A stretch of 64,000 bases of DNA. Source: Flammeovirga aprica JL-4. GTDB lineage: Bacteria; Bacteroidota; Bacteroidia; Cytophagales; Flammeovirgaceae. Every line of letters begins with the position of its first letter. Position 1 is the stretch's first letter. The translations under genes and the position numbers were made by a program. The notes under the pieces were generated by a model, which worked only from the letters and a program-made list of their open reading frames with translations, was not told the DNA's origin and made no database searches. The stretch is from positions 1-64,000 of the forward strand of contig NZ_JABANE010000049.1 of NCBI RefSeq assembly GCF_012844305.1, given 5' to 3'. This document shows, one piece after another, positions 9,076 to 18,538 of this stretch.

Positions 9076-10380
9076 TTATTGAATATCAAGAATGATATTA
9101 GGCTTTTGAATTGATTCTGAAGAGAACTTATAAGCGCTTTCCAGCAACTCATTAGCCTCAGATAGTTTTTGATTCTCTTCTCTATAATAAAGTGTAGCTA
9201 GAGTATCTCCTTCGAAGACTTGATCACCAATTTTCTTATTTAAAACAATGCCTACAGCATGATCAATTTTGTCTTCTTTGGTTTCCCTTCCTGCTCCTAA
9301 CATCATAGCGGCAATACCTACTTTCTCAGCCATAAGTTCAGAAATACATCCTGTCTCTTTCGCTTTTAATTCCAATTGATGAGGAGCTGAAAGGAATTTT
9401 TCTGGATTTTCAATATAAGAAGCATCGCCACCGCAGTCAGCCACAAAATCTCTTAATACATTGACTGCCTCGCCTGTTTTCAATTTAGCTTCAGCAAGTG
9501 CAATTCCTTCTTCTACTGTCTTTACATCACCTTTTTGAACTAATGCAATACCTGTAATAGTAGTGATTAATACTTCAAAATCTTTTGGCCCTTCACCTTT
9601 TAGAGATTGAACGGCTTCATAGATTTCAAGGCCATTTCCAACAGCATTTCCCAGAGGTTGTTCCATGCCACTAAGTACCACTTTCACAGTTCTGCCAAAC
9701 ATTTCGCCAATATTTTTCATAATATTAGCTAATTTTTGAGCGTCCTCAAGCGTTTTCATAAAAGCACCGTCACCGACTTTCACATCAAGGATAATACCGT
9801 CACTTCTCACTGCTAATTTTTTACTCATAATACTAGAAGCGATCAAAGGAAAACTGCTCACAGTACCAGTTACATCACGCAATGCATACAGTTTTTTATC
9901 CAAAGGCACAATGTTATCAGTTTGTCCCATAATACCGACACCTGTGTGTTCAATCGTCTTTACCATCGCTTCTTCGGAGTCAGGAAAGGTAAAACCAGGG
10001 ATAGAATCAAATTTATCCAACGTACCTCCTGTGTGTCCCAAACCTTTACCAGACATTTTTGCAGTACCAATGCCGAAAGTAGCTAAAAGAGGAGCTAATG
10101 CAATAGAAGTTTTATCTCCAACACCACCTGTACTGTGTTTGTCGATAAGGAATTTTGTAACACCCTCTAAATCTATAAGTTGACCAGAGTCTCTCATAGT
10201 TTTGGTTAGGGTTTTAAGTTCTCCCTCAGAAAGGCCATTCAAATACACCGCCATCAAGAATGCGGACATTTGGTAATCAGTTACTTTCCCTTCCAAATAG
10301 TTAGATAGAAAATCCTGTAGTTCTTGATCAGATAAGAGAATTCCATCTCTTTTTTTAATGATGATATCTACTGCTCTCAT
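9076..10380 (-). CDS. deoA: Thymidine/pyrimidine-nucleoside phosphorylase
   Basis: The length of 434 residues is normal for the family. The glycosyltransferase-family-3 layout is clear: a helical N-terminal domain, KHSTGGVGDKTS (phosphate site, about residues 82-93), the signature GKGLGHTGGTLDKFDSIPGF, SSIMSKKLA, and the C-terminal domain ending with the lipoyl-like hammerhead GDQVFEGDTLATLYY. It phosphorolyses thymidine or other pyrimidine (deoxy)nucleosides. Whether it is strictly DeoA or the broader Pdp cannot be decided from sequence alone. It is the first gene of the deo cluster; 232 bases with an inverted repeat separate it from deoC. It is divergent from the HEAT/cyclophilin gene. Confidence 0.94.
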   Translation of the reverse strand: MRAVDIIIKKRDGILLSDQELQDFLSNYLEGKVTDYQMSAFLMAVYLNGLSEGELKTLTKTMRDSGQLIDLEGVTKFLIDKHSTGGVGDKTSIALAPLLATFGIGTAKMSGKGLGHTGGTLDKFDSIPGFTFPDSEEAMVKTIEHTGVGIMGQTDNIVPLDKKLYALRDVTGTVSSFPLIASSIMSKKLAVRSDGIILDVKVGDGAFMKTLEDAQKLANIMKNIGEMFGRTVKVVLSGMEQPLGNAVGNGLEIYEAVQSLKGEGPKDFEVLITTITGIALVQKGDVKTVEEGIALAEAKLKTGEAVNVLRDFVADCGGDASYIENPEKFLSAPHQLELKAKETGCISELMAEKVGIAAMMLGAGRETKEDKIDHAVGIVLNKKIGDQVFEGDTLATLYYREENQKLSEANELLESAYKFSSESIQKPNIILDIQ

Positions 10381-10391
10381 GTAAATCTTAT

Positions 10392-10403
10392 TTTGATATC
10401 AAA
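10392..10403. promoter_or_regulatory. Candidate operator palindrome upstream of deoA
   Basis: TTTGATATCAAA is a perfect 12-base palindrome 12 bases upstream of the deoA start codon, in the 67-base region shared with the divergent HEAT/cyclophilin gene. Its position suits a repressor site for the deo cluster. No deo regulator gene is present in the window, so this is inference from position and symmetry only. Confidence 0.35.
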
Positions 10404-10447
10404 CTTTATTTTGGTTAATTTTATAGTAATAAATTGATTCAACGTAT

Positions 10448-12442
10448 ATGACAAAGCCAATATTACTTTTTCACTTAATTGTATTTAATCTTACAATTTT
10501 AAGTTGTACACAAAATGAGAACCTTCAGGAAGAAAAAATAATTCACTTTGATAATAAGTTTGAAGATAAGCAAATTAGGGCAATTTATGATTTGAGAGAT
10601 CAAAGAAATGCCGGTGAATTGATAAAATTACTTCCTCAAGCAGATAATTCATATAAAATAGAAATTCTAACAGCATTAGGCTCTGTTCAGGATACTTTAG
10701 CACTGGAGTCTTGCAAAGAGATTATTTTAGGTGAATATCCTTTGGAAGTGAAATTAGCGGCTGATTTTGCAATTGGACAAATCGGAGATCCAAGGTTAAA
10801 TGATTTGCTGATTGATTTGATTATCAACTATCAAGATAAGAGTAGAGGACTGGAAATTCTCTTTGAAACACTGGGGGAATGTGCCGATGAAAGAGCGGTG
10901 ATAGTGATGTCCCACTTCAATACCAACGATGATCAGGTAAAGAGGGGAATCGTGAAGGGCTTGTATAGAGCCTTGACAAGAAAAGGAATTCAGTCTTATG
11001 ATGCGGCAGAGCAGGTGATGCGAATTTTTACTTCTACAAAAGATGTTGAAACCAGAGAGTGGTGCAGTGCATTTTTTACAAGAATGGACTCTAAACAAAT
11101 GGTGGAGACTTTCAATTCTAATATTTTCAATCAGGCAAGAAGAGATTCTTCCGCTTTGGTAAGGGCTAATTTTACGCAAGCTATTGGTGTATTCTCTAAA
11201 GGAAACGGAAGTGCGACCGCTTTAAAGAAAATTTTACAACATGAAAAAGATCCAACTGTTTTAGTCAATGCAATTCTTGCCACTAAAAAAGTGAAATATA
11301 ATGGAGTAGTGGAAGAAACAATTCCTTTTTTAAAACATGAAAATGCACGAGTATCATCATGTGCAGCAAAGGTGTTGTATGGGAAATTAGGATGGAAAAA
11401 TTCTGCTGAGGTATATAAAATGATACCTAATATTGAAAATAAAAACACAAGGGCTTTGACACTTAAAGCGGTGTTGAATGAGAGAAATAAGCAGAAAAAT
11501 ATTTTTGAGTATACCAAAGGACTTTTCGAAAATAGTAATTCAGTATATGAAAGGTGCCTATTGTTAGATGCCATGAGCGAATCTTCTTTAGGAGAGAAAC
11601 TGGTATATGAGACTTGGGTGAATGCTAAAGAAAAACCTTTGCAGACGAAGGCTATCGAATTACTTATGGGTAATTATGAAGGGAAAAAGCATCTCAAAAA
11701 AGCAGAGTCAGCTCAACTGAAGGAAGTTCTGACGGATGCTTTAAGAACAAAAGATGTCGGACAGCTGTATGCTATAAGTTTATTTATGCAACAAAATGTA
11801 GATAAGCTCAGTGCTTCTTTTCCTCCTGTAGCTCTCATCGATAGTGTGAAAAAGAGTTTACAGCTTCCATTACAAGTGGAAGGATATATTGAGCTAGAAA
11901 AAACGATTGCCAAAATTCAGGGTTATGAATACAAAGCATCAAGTATTCCAAAAAATAATGTTGGTGTTAACTGGAATGCTATTCAAAATATCAGACAAGA
12001 TCAGGAAGCAGTTATTACAACCTCTAAAGGTGAAATTACTATTCAATTGAAAGTGGAAGAAGCACCGGCCACAGTAGCCATGTTTGTAGATTTGATTGAA
12101 AAGAAATTTTATGATAGTCTTTATTTCCATCGTGTTGTTCCAAATTTTGTTGTTCAAGGCGGTGATCCAAGAGGAGACGGTTTTGGTGGGTTGGAAACTA
12201 CCATTCCATCAGAATTTACATTTTTAAAGTACAAAGTAGGTTCGTTGGGTATTGCATCAGCAGGTAAAGACACCGAATCATGTCAGTTTTTTATGACAGA
12301 AATGGCTACGCATCATTTGGATGGCAGATATACAATTTTTGCTGAAATTAAAAATGGCATAAATGTGATGAAAGCCTTAGAGTATGGAGATCAGATTGTT
12401 AAGGTAGAGTTGAAAAAAGATAATCTCGCAGAGGTACAATAA
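10448..12442 (+). CDS. HEAT-repeat lipoprotein with C-terminal cyclophilin domain
   Basis: A 664-residue protein. A type II signal with lipobox LTILSC (Cys about residue 20) predicts a lipid-anchored periplasmic or outer-membrane protein. Residues about 40-500 form a long alpha-helical HEAT/armadillo-like array (for example LKKILQHEKDPTVLVNAILA). From about residue 518 a complete peptidyl-prolyl isomerase domain follows: TTSKGEITIQL, YFHRVVPNFVVQGGDPRGDG, CQFFMTEM and HLDGRYTIFAEI. It would catalyse proline isomerisation during envelope protein folding, with the HEAT part as scaffold or client binder. It is followed 63 bases later by another lipoprotein gene. Confidence 0.88.
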   Translation: MTKPILLFHLIVFNLTILSCTQNENLQEEKIIHFDNKFEDKQIRAIYDLRDQRNAGELIKLLPQADNSYKIEILTALGSVQDTLALESCKEIILGEYPLEVKLAADFAIGQIGDPRLNDLLIDLIINYQDKSRGLEILFETLGECADERAVIVMSHFNTNDDQVKRGIVKGLYRALTRKGIQSYDAAEQVMRIFTSTKDVETREWCSAFFTRMDSKQMVETFNSNIFNQARRDSSALVRANFTQAIGVFSKGNGSATALKKILQHEKDPTVLVNAILATKKVKYNGVVEETIPFLKHENARVSSCAAKVLYGKLGWKNSAEVYKMIPNIENKNTRALTLKAVLNERNKQKNIFEYTKGLFENSNSVYERCLLLDAMSESSLGEKLVYETWVNAKEKPLQTKAIELLMGNYEGKKHLKKAESAQLKEVLTDALRTKDVGQLYAISLFMQQNVDKLSASFPPVALIDSVKKSLQLPLQVEGYIELEKTIAKIQGYEYKASSIPKNNVGVNWNAIQNIRQDQEAVITTSKGEITIQLKVEEAPATVAMFVDLIEKKFYDSLYFHRVVPNFVVQGGDPRGDGFGGLETTIPSEFTFLKYKVGSLGIASAGKDTESCQFFMTEMATHHLDGRYTIFAEIKNGINVMKALEYGDQIVKVELKKDNLAEVQ

Positions 12443-12505
12443 ATTCCGTGAAAAATGATAAATTTACATAACGTGTATATATTCTATTAGATAATTTACA
12501 AGCAG

Positions 12506-13921
12506 ATGATATTTAGGTTTACAAATTTTTTAATTCTACTAGCATGCAGTTTTATTTTTTTCAGCTGTAGTGTAGAGCAATTTGATGAGGAAAAACCCTT
12601 CTCTATCAAAATCTCTTCCTTCAGAGAATATGACGACGCTGAAAGAGCCTTTGAGAGAATTGAAGATCTTGGCATTAAACCGTATATGATCTCACATGTT
12701 AGTGGAGAGAACGGAAAGTGGTACCATATTATGGCAGGAGCAGAAAGATCGTTAGAAGATGTTCTGTCCTTGAAAATGACGATAGAAGATGACTTAAGGT
12801 TAACAGGCCTTGAAATTCAGAATTATAATAAAATCTCTAAACAGCTGTACCCTGTTGATGATGATGATGATTTGGAAAATTATCCTGTTACATGGCCTAG
12901 CTTGGATTTGATCTCGCAGTTGCCTTTTTCATCAAATCATATTCTTACAGATGTAAAATCTTTACATTACTATAAAGATATTAGCCACAGACAAAACAAA
13001 ATAAGCAAGAATATTTCCTTTGATTTTCCTCGTGGCCTTTCGGTAAGAATGTTCAGTAAAAATGTGGAGGAAATTGCAGAAGCACGTTATTTTGATCCTG
13101 TATACAAAGAAGAAGTGGTCGTACACATTATCAAGCTTCATGAGAAAAATAACTTGGGTGAGGATGTCTCTAAAATGATTGCGGAGAAAATCATGAATTC
13201 CAAAAAATACAACGTAAAGAAAATGGATTTTCATGAAAGCAATAATAACTGGGGAATGAAAGGGTATGCCGTTACGATTGACCCTAAAGGCCTTAAATCT
13301 TACTTAGTGCAGGAAAGTGCATCAGGTCTATTGATCGCTTTATTTCAATCCACCAATAATGATATCAACCTTTTAAAAAGCTTAGCTTCCAGAATCGGTG
13401 ATGATAAATCGATTGAAGATTATCATTCAATTGGAAGGATTTTAGGAGCATTACCTGATAATGTAGGTTCAACAGAACGTTTGGTAGCTTTTAATTTTGA
13501 AACCAAGAAAAGCTTGAGAGGTAAAACGGCTCTTTTAGAGGTAAAAGAAACGAATGCTGATTTCCTCTTTAATGATTCTGCAAAAGGAACAATTGTTTAT
13601 CAATTTGAAAACTTTAATGATCAAGCGGTAACCGATCGAATTTTCAAAAAGAGATATTCCACTTATATCAATGATAGTAAGGTGGAAAAACTCTTAGTAG
13701 GAAGTCGTGATGCTTTTATTTATAAAATCAGAAGACGTAATCCTGAAACTAGACGTATTGCCTACATGGCAGAATCTATCATTTTCCAAAATGACCGTTT
13801 AATCGGCAAAGTTTCAAACTACCGAGATGGATTGTATTCTGATGCGGAATTAATCCATAAGCTTTCATCATTACGTTTGGGTGATGATTTTCAATTGAGT
13901 GAACCTAATAATGTTCTTTAA
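12506..13921 (+). CDS. Lipoprotein with SPOR-like N-terminal domain
   Basis: A 471-residue protein with a lipoprotein signal (lipobox FIFFSC, Cys about residue 21). Just after the anchor, residues about 30-110 (FSIKISSFREYDDAERAFER, then KWYHIMAGAERS) have the strand-helix-strand spacing of SPOR domains, which bind denuded peptidoglycan. The remaining 350 residues are not recognised and show no catalytic motif. The gene lies 63 bases after the HEAT/cyclophilin lipoprotein and only 2 bases before menC, so the three are probably co-transcribed even though menC has an unrelated role. Confidence 0.7.
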   Translation: MIFRFTNFLILLACSFIFFSCSVEQFDEEKPFSIKISSFREYDDAERAFERIEDLGIKPYMISHVSGENGKWYHIMAGAERSLEDVLSLKMTIEDDLRLTGLEIQNYNKISKQLYPVDDDDDLENYPVTWPSLDLISQLPFSSNHILTDVKSLHYYKDISHRQNKISKNISFDFPRGLSVRMFSKNVEEIAEARYFDPVYKEEVVVHIIKLHEKNNLGEDVSKMIAEKIMNSKKYNVKKMDFHESNNNWGMKGYAVTIDPKGLKSYLVQESASGLLIALFQSTNNDINLLKSLASRIGDDKSIEDYHSIGRILGALPDNVGSTERLVAFNFETKKSLRGKTALLEVKETNADFLFNDSAKGTIVYQFENFNDQAVTDRIFKKRYSTYINDSKVEKLLVGSRDAFIYKIRRRNPETRRIAYMAESIIFQNDRLIGKVSNYRDGLYSDAELIHKLSSLRLGDDFQLSEPNNVL

Positions 13922-13923
13922 GA

Positions 13924-14976
13924 ATGTTGAGATTTGAATATACCAAAAGGGAATTAAGATTTAATTTTCCTGCAAAAACATCAAGAGGATCTATTGCTAC
14001 AAAGGATTGTTTCTTGGTGAAAGTCTTTCATAAAGAACAGCCTGAAGTAATCGGGTGGGGAGAGTGTAATATCCTGAAAGGATTAAGTATTGATGCTTTT
14101 GACGATTATGAAGAGCGTTTGCAATCGGTCTTAAACTTATGTAATACTTCATTGGTAACGCTTGAAAACCTCAGCGAATTTGTAGACCTAGAAAAATACC
14201 CAAGTATTTATTTTGGATTAGAGACTGCTTTGCTAGATCTTCAGAATGGAGGAAATAAAGTGATTTATCAAAATAGTTTTATTGAAGGTACTCCAATTCC
14301 TATCAACGGTTTAGTTTGGATGGGAGACAAGGCTTTTATGAAAGAGCAAATTGATAAAAAACTTCAGTTGGGTTTTGATTGTATCAAGATTAAAGTCGGA
14401 GCACTAAATTTCCAAGATGAATTGGACCTCCTAACCTACATAAGAAAGGAGTTTTCAGCTGATAAAATTACCTTGAGAGTTGATGCAAATGGAGCCTTCA
14501 AAGTAGAGGAGGCTTTAGAGAAATTAAAGCGTTTATCTGAGTTTGATTTACATTCCATTGAACAGCCAATTTGGGCAGGGCAAGTGGAAGAGATGAAAGC
14601 ACTTTGTGAGAAGACACCAATCCCAATAGCCTTGGATGAAGAATTGATTGGTGTTAAAAAAGAGGCTCAGTTTGAGTTATTAAAAACCATACAGCCTCAG
14701 TATATTATTTTAAAACCAGCATTGGTTGGTGGATTAGAAGCGTCTAAGCAATGGATCAGCTACGCTGAACAGTTGGGTATTCCTTGGTGGATGACATCAG
14801 CTTTAGAAGCGAATATTGGACTGAATGCCATCGCACAGTTTACAGCAAATTATATCATAGATAAACCTCACGGCCTTGGAACAGGTCAGCTTTACCATAA
14901 TAATTACCCATCACCGCTTACAGTGAGTGACGGAACTCTCTTTTATGATCATGAAAAAGAGTGGGAATTAGATTAA
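13924..14976 (+). CDS. menC: o-Succinylbenzoate synthase (enolase superfamily)
   Basis: A 350-residue member of the muconate-lactonizing subgroup. It has an N-terminal capping domain (GWGECNI), the K-x-K catalytic lysines in CIKIKVGA, the metal ligands in LRVDANGAF, SIEQPIW and ALDEELIG, the second lysine side at YIILKPALVGG, and the C-terminal WWMTSALEANIGLNAIAQF and GLGTGQLYHNN typical of Bacteroidota MenC. It dehydrates SHCHC to o-succinylbenzoate in menaquinone synthesis. A dipeptide epimerase is the main alternative, but the SALE-NIGLNAIAQ motif favours MenC. No other men gene is in the window. Confidence 0.85.
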   Translation: MLRFEYTKRELRFNFPAKTSRGSIATKDCFLVKVFHKEQPEVIGWGECNILKGLSIDAFDDYEERLQSVLNLCNTSLVTLENLSEFVDLEKYPSIYFGLETALLDLQNGGNKVIYQNSFIEGTPIPINGLVWMGDKAFMKEQIDKKLQLGFDCIKIKVGALNFQDELDLLTYIRKEFSADKITLRVDANGAFKVEEALEKLKRLSEFDLHSIEQPIWAGQVEEMKALCEKTPIPIALDEELIGVKKEAQFELLKTIQPQYIILKPALVGGLEASKQWISYAEQLGIPWWMTSALEANIGLNAIAQFTANYIIDKPHGLGTGQLYHNNYPSPLTVSDGTLFYDHEKEWELD

Positions 14977-15040
14977 AAGAGTGACAGTCAGTTAAAAATC
15001 AATATATAGAATGACATTTTATTACATCAATAAGTAGTTC

Positions 15041-15061
15041 AACCGGTTTCTTCCTCCGGTT
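15041..15061 (+). terminator. Weak hairpin after menC
   Basis: AACCGG at 15041-15046 pairs with CCGGTT at 15056-15061 around a 9-base loop, followed by CTTTACC rather than a clean T-tract. It is a plausible but weak terminator of the lipoprotein-menC transcript. Confidence 0.4.
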
Positions 15062-15155
15062 CTTTACCTTGCATTTATAAAAAATTATTTGCTTGCTCAC
15101 TGCTATTCATAAATCTCTTTTACTCAGACTAGCAGTTACTTAACCATGTATTGAA

Positions 15156-15905
15156 ATGTTTTATTCGAAATTGTTCCTGATGGTCTTATTGATTTTAGGA
15201 ACGAAACCACTCATTGCACAAAGCTTTTCATCAGCAAAAGAACTTAAAAGGTATTATAAAGAAAACTGTAATCAGTTTCATAATCCAGAAGAGGGCTGGA
15301 ATGACGCTTGGATTATATTGCCTGATGAAAGAGAATTTGTTACTGATCTGGAAGGCGAAGTAGTTGAGGCTAAGGTCTTTGTTGATCATGGTGAAATAAA
15401 GCATGTTTTTTATCAAGGAAACAGTTATCATGAGGGTGTTTATTCTACAGGTCCCATAAAAAAAGGGAAAGGAGCCTTTCAAAAAGTAATCCTCGATATT
15501 AATGATGATCTTACAGAAGTATTTACAGCCTACACACATGACGTTATTTTTAAAGTTGATAATTCCTCTACAGCATCTCCTCTAAAAATTGTCGATACAA
15601 TAGGTGAAGCCACTTTTTTCTCTTCAGAAAATAAAATTGAAAAACATGGCTTTTATGTTTTTGTTGAAAATCATGAGACACAACATTATGATTTTATAGG
15701 ATACCTCAACGATAGGTGTGATAACGCCAGCGCTTGTACTTCTGATAACAGCTTGAACTTTTTAATGAAAGAAGGTAATTATGAAATAATAGCAGTGAAA
15801 GACAAAATACAGGTAAACCGTCAGATGCCTATTCAGAAAATTTCTATAACTATTGATAGGGAATATTCTAAAATTGTGGAGTTATCTACCATAAAAAATA
15901 ATTAG
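15156..15905 (+). CDS. Secreted protein of unknown function, paralogue A
   Basis: A 249-residue protein with a signal peptide ending KPLIAQ (about residue 22). It closely resembles the product of the next gene over the whole length: KELKRYYKEN near the mature start, DLEGEVVEAKVF, FQKVILDIN, VTEVFTAY-like and FYVFVENHETQHYDFIGYL. Cysteines in LNDRCDNASAC recur in the paralogue and may form a disulfide. No known domain is recognised. It is predicted to be periplasmic or secreted. It has its own hairpin terminator, so the pair are separate units. Confidence 0.75.
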   Translation: MFYSKLFLMVLLILGTKPLIAQSFSSAKELKRYYKENCNQFHNPEEGWNDAWIILPDEREFVTDLEGEVVEAKVFVDHGEIKHVFYQGNSYHEGVYSTGPIKKGKGAFQKVILDINDDLTEVFTAYTHDVIFKVDNSSTASPLKIVDTIGEATFFSSENKIEKHGFYVFVENHETQHYDFIGYLNDRCDNASACTSDNSLNFLMKEGNYEIIAVKDKIQVNRQMPIQKISITIDREYSKIVELSTIKNN

Positions 15906-15927
15906 AGGGTGTAGAGCCTGTTAAGAG

Positions 15928-15974
15928 AAGGATGTTATTTGTATTGTGATTGTCATAATTCGAATAACATCCTT
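15928..15974 (+). terminator. Hairpin terminator after paralogue A
   Basis: AAGGATGTTATTTG (15928-15941) pairs with CGAATAACATCCTT (15961-15974), 12 of 14 positions, followed by TCTTTTTTT. It separates the two paralogous genes. Confidence 0.75.
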
Positions 15975-16093
15975 TCTTTTTTTGAAAAAGTCAAAATTTC
16001 AACAACTTCTTACAAGCGTAATATACCTACGAAACTTGATTCTTTGATTTATCTTGAAATAGTGACATTTGTAGAAACCTAATTTTACTCAAA

Positions 16094-16834
16094 ATGTATT
16101 ACTCAAGAATTTCACTACTCATAGCCCTTATCATAGGGGCCGTGCAATTAAATGCTCAAGATTTCACTTCAAAAAAAGAACTGAAAAAATACTACAAAGA
16201 AAATAGTGCAAACTTGCCAAGCCCAGAACAGGGATGGCATGAGGCGTGGGTCATTATGCCTTCAGAATCTGAGTTTGAAACAGATTTAGAAGGTGAGGTG
16301 GTCAATGCAAGTATCTTTATGAAAGATGGAGAAATTTTGAAAGTCTTTTATAAAGATTACCACTATGCACAAACCGTATATGCCAATGGTTCAGTGAAAA
16401 ATGGCAAAGCTGTTTATCAGAAAGTTATTTTGGATATTAATAATAATGTGACAGAGGTATTTACGGCTTATAATCACACTGTAATTTTCAAGAAAAATAA
16501 CAACAAAAAGACACCTTTAGTAGACAACGAAGAAGTGGGAAAAGTCTCATTTTACAGTTCGGCTAAGAAAGTTGAAAAGCAAGGCTTTTTCGTTTTTGTG
16601 AGAAATGAGAAAACAAGAACGTATGATTTTATGGGCTACTTAAATAAAAAATGTAGTGAGGTCAAAGAATGTAATGAAGAAAATGGATTACATTTCTACA
16701 TCAAGTCTGGAAATTATGAGATGCTAGCCGTTCAGAATAAAATACAATTTAATCGTCATATGCCAATCAATACTTATAATGTGATGATAGAGGATGAAGG
16801 ACAGAAAATGCAGGAGATTGTAGCGAAGAAATAA
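16094..16834 (+). CDS. Secreted protein of unknown function, paralogue B
   Basis: A 246-residue protein with a signal peptide ending VQLNAQ (about residue 21). It aligns end to end with the preceding gene product: KELKKYYKEN, DLEGEVVNASIF, YQKVILDINNNVTEVFTAY, the LNKKCSEVKECNE pair of Cys and NYEMLAVQNKIQFNRHMPI. The pair arose by tandem duplication and then diverged by perhaps half their positions. The function is unknown and no catalytic motif is visible. It converges on the POT transporter with a shared terminator. Confidence 0.75.
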   Translation: MYYSRISLLIALIIGAVQLNAQDFTSKKELKKYYKENSANLPSPEQGWHEAWVIMPSESEFETDLEGEVVNASIFMKDGEILKVFYKDYHYAQTVYANGSVKNGKAVYQKVILDINNNVTEVFTAYNHTVIFKKNNNKKTPLVDNEEVGKVSFYSSAKKVEKQGFFVFVRNEKTRTYDFMGYLNKKCSEVKECNEENGLHFYIKSGNYEMLAVQNKIQFNRHMPINTYNVMIEDEGQKMQEIVAKK

Positions 16835-16852
16835 TAAAATCAGAAGATAAAA

Positions 16853-16890
16853 AAAAGGAGCTATTTTTTATTTTGGAAATAGCTCCTTTT
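16853..16890. terminator. Bidirectional hairpin terminator
   Basis: A perfect 14-base stem, AAAAGGAGCTATTT (16853-16866) with its complement at 16877-16890, flanked by an A-tract and T-rich sequence. It lies between convergent paralogue B and the POT transporter. Confidence 0.88.
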
Positions 16891-16908
16891 CTATTTTAGA
16901 TGGAATGA

Positions 16909-18297
16909 TTATTTGATTCCATGCATCATTTTTTCGATTTGCTTATGTAAAACAAACAGTAATGCACTTGTAGCACCTGTAATGATTACAAACAACATAA
17001 AGAAAGAATATAAAGTATCGATCTCATAGATACCCAAGAATGTTTTTGTTACACCTGGTTCAGGGATATATCTTGTGAAGAAGCCTGCCGCGTAGTTACC
17101 ACCTACTGATGAAAGGAAGAATACCGCCATCATGATAGAAGCAAACTTAGCAGGAGCCAATTTGTTTACTACTGATAAACCTACTGGAGATAATGCTAAC
17201 TCACCACAAGTATGTAAGAAATACATACCGATCAACCAGAACATAGAAACTTTTTCGTCTGCTGCTACACCATCAACACCCATAGCGATCACTAAGTAGC
17301 CAATTGCAACTAAACCTAGACCAAATACCATTTTCAAAGGAGAAGATGGTTCCATTTTCTTACTGCTTAAGAATTCCCAGATTTTAGCGAAAACCGGAGC
17401 GAAAATTACAATGAAGATAGGGTTGACAGATTGGAAATAAGAAGCTGGCATTAAGTAGCCAAAAATTTCTCTGTTAGTGTTTTTATCTGCAAAGATAGTT
17501 AAAGAAGCACCTGCTTGTTCGAAAGCAGCCCAGAATGCAATTACGAATGTTGTAATGATAAAGATAACTGCGATTCTATCTTTTTCAACTTTTGTTAAAG
17601 GCTCATCTTGACTTTTGATATCATTAGAAGAAGATGAATGACCTTTTACAGGCATACCAATTGGATTGCCTTCAGGGTCCACAATGTACTTGTCTTTTAA
17701 GAAATAAAAGATGATAGTACCGACTACCATACCAATACCTGCCGCTAAGAAACCGTATTTGAAATCAGCAGCAATACCCGTGTCACCTAAATAACCACAA
17801 ACCAATGGAGCGATCAATGCACCAAGGTTGATACCCATATAGAAAATGGTAAAAGCGGAGTCAATTCTTTGGTCACCTTTTGGATAAAGTGAACCTACCA
17901 TTGAGGAAATATTCGGTTTGAAGAAACCGTTACCAAAAATTAATAGCGCAAGTGCTGAGTACATGATTGGAATGGCAGTAGCTGTATTTTCATAGCTTGC
18001 AGCACTGAAGTACATCAAAAATTGAGCGATTGCCATCATAGTACCACCTACAATGATAGATCTTCTGTTACCCCAGAATCTATCAGCAATATAACCACCT
18101 AAAAGTGGAGTAGCATATACCAATGAAGTGTAAATACCATAAATGTTACCAGCATTCTCAGCTGATAATAGTAACGCTTTCGTCATGTAGAGGACGAAAA
18201 TAGCTCTCATTCCATAGTAACTAAACCTTTCCCACATCTCAACTGTGAAAAGTAGATAAAGTCCTTTAGGGTGGCCTGTCGAAGTTGCCTTATTCAC
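16909..18297 (-). CDS. POT-family proton-dependent oligopeptide transporter
   Basis: A 462-residue integral membrane protein of the major facilitator superfamily with about 12-14 helices. The POT hallmark EMWERFSYYGMRAIFVLYM (ExxERFxYYG) begins near residue 20, with GGYIADRFWGNRRSI (MFS motif A) and FTIFYMGINLGALIAPL (PTR2 signature). It imports di- and tripeptides with protons across the inner membrane. An internal hydrophilic loop (about residues 205-230) separates the two halves. The gene stands alone and is divergent from floA. Confidence 0.92.
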   Translation of the reverse strand: MNKATSTGHPKGLYLLFTVEMWERFSYYGMRAIFVLYMTKALLLSAENAGNIYGIYTSLVYATPLLGGYIADRFWGNRRSIIVGGTMMAIAQFLMYFSAASYENTATAIPIMYSALALLIFGNGFFKPNISSMVGSLYPKGDQRIDSAFTIFYMGINLGALIAPLVCGYLGDTGIAADFKYGFLAAGIGMVVGTIIFYFLKDKYIVDPEGNPIGMPVKGHSSSSNDIKSQDEPLTKVEKDRIAVIFIITTFVIAFWAAFEQAGASLTIFADKNTNREIFGYLMPASYFQSVNPIFIVIFAPVFAKIWEFLSSKKMEPSSPLKMVFGLGLVAIGYLVIAMGVDGVAADEKVSMFWLIGMYFLHTCGELALSPVGLSVVNKLAPAKFASIMMAVFFLSSVGGNYAAGFFTRYIPEPGVTKTFLGIYEIDTLYSFFMLFVIITGATSALLFVLHKQIEKMMHGIK

Positions 18298-18333
18298 TAT
18301 TATAAATTTTGGTTAGTAATAAAATTAAATTAG

Positions 18334-18402
18334 ACGTAAAAAAATCTTCAATGGAAGTCGAAGTTTTAAAAACATATTAATCATTAAGTCTATTTTTTAC
18401 GT
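18334..18402. promoter_or_regulatory. Inverted repeat between the POT transporter and floA
   Basis: ACGTAAAAAAAT at 18334-18345 is the near-complement of ATTTTTTACGT at 18392-18402, about 46 bases apart, in the 241-base divergent promoter region. It could be a pair of regulator sites. AT-richness makes chance similarity possible. Confidence 0.3.
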
Positions 18403-18538
18403 TTAAATGTTTAATCCACAAATATGCAAAATATTCTAGAAAGAAAAAGTTGATATTTAGCATTAAAACACTCATTTTTTTGTGTTATCTTTCCAATAAG
18501 TATTAATTTTTTCATTTATAATAACATTATATAAATTA

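Noticed and set aside
13924..14976. Dipeptide epimerase instead of MenC
   Set aside because: The SALEANIGLNAIAQF and GLGTGQLYHNN blocks favour the Bacteroidota o-succinylbenzoate synthase branch, though the alternative is not fully excluded.
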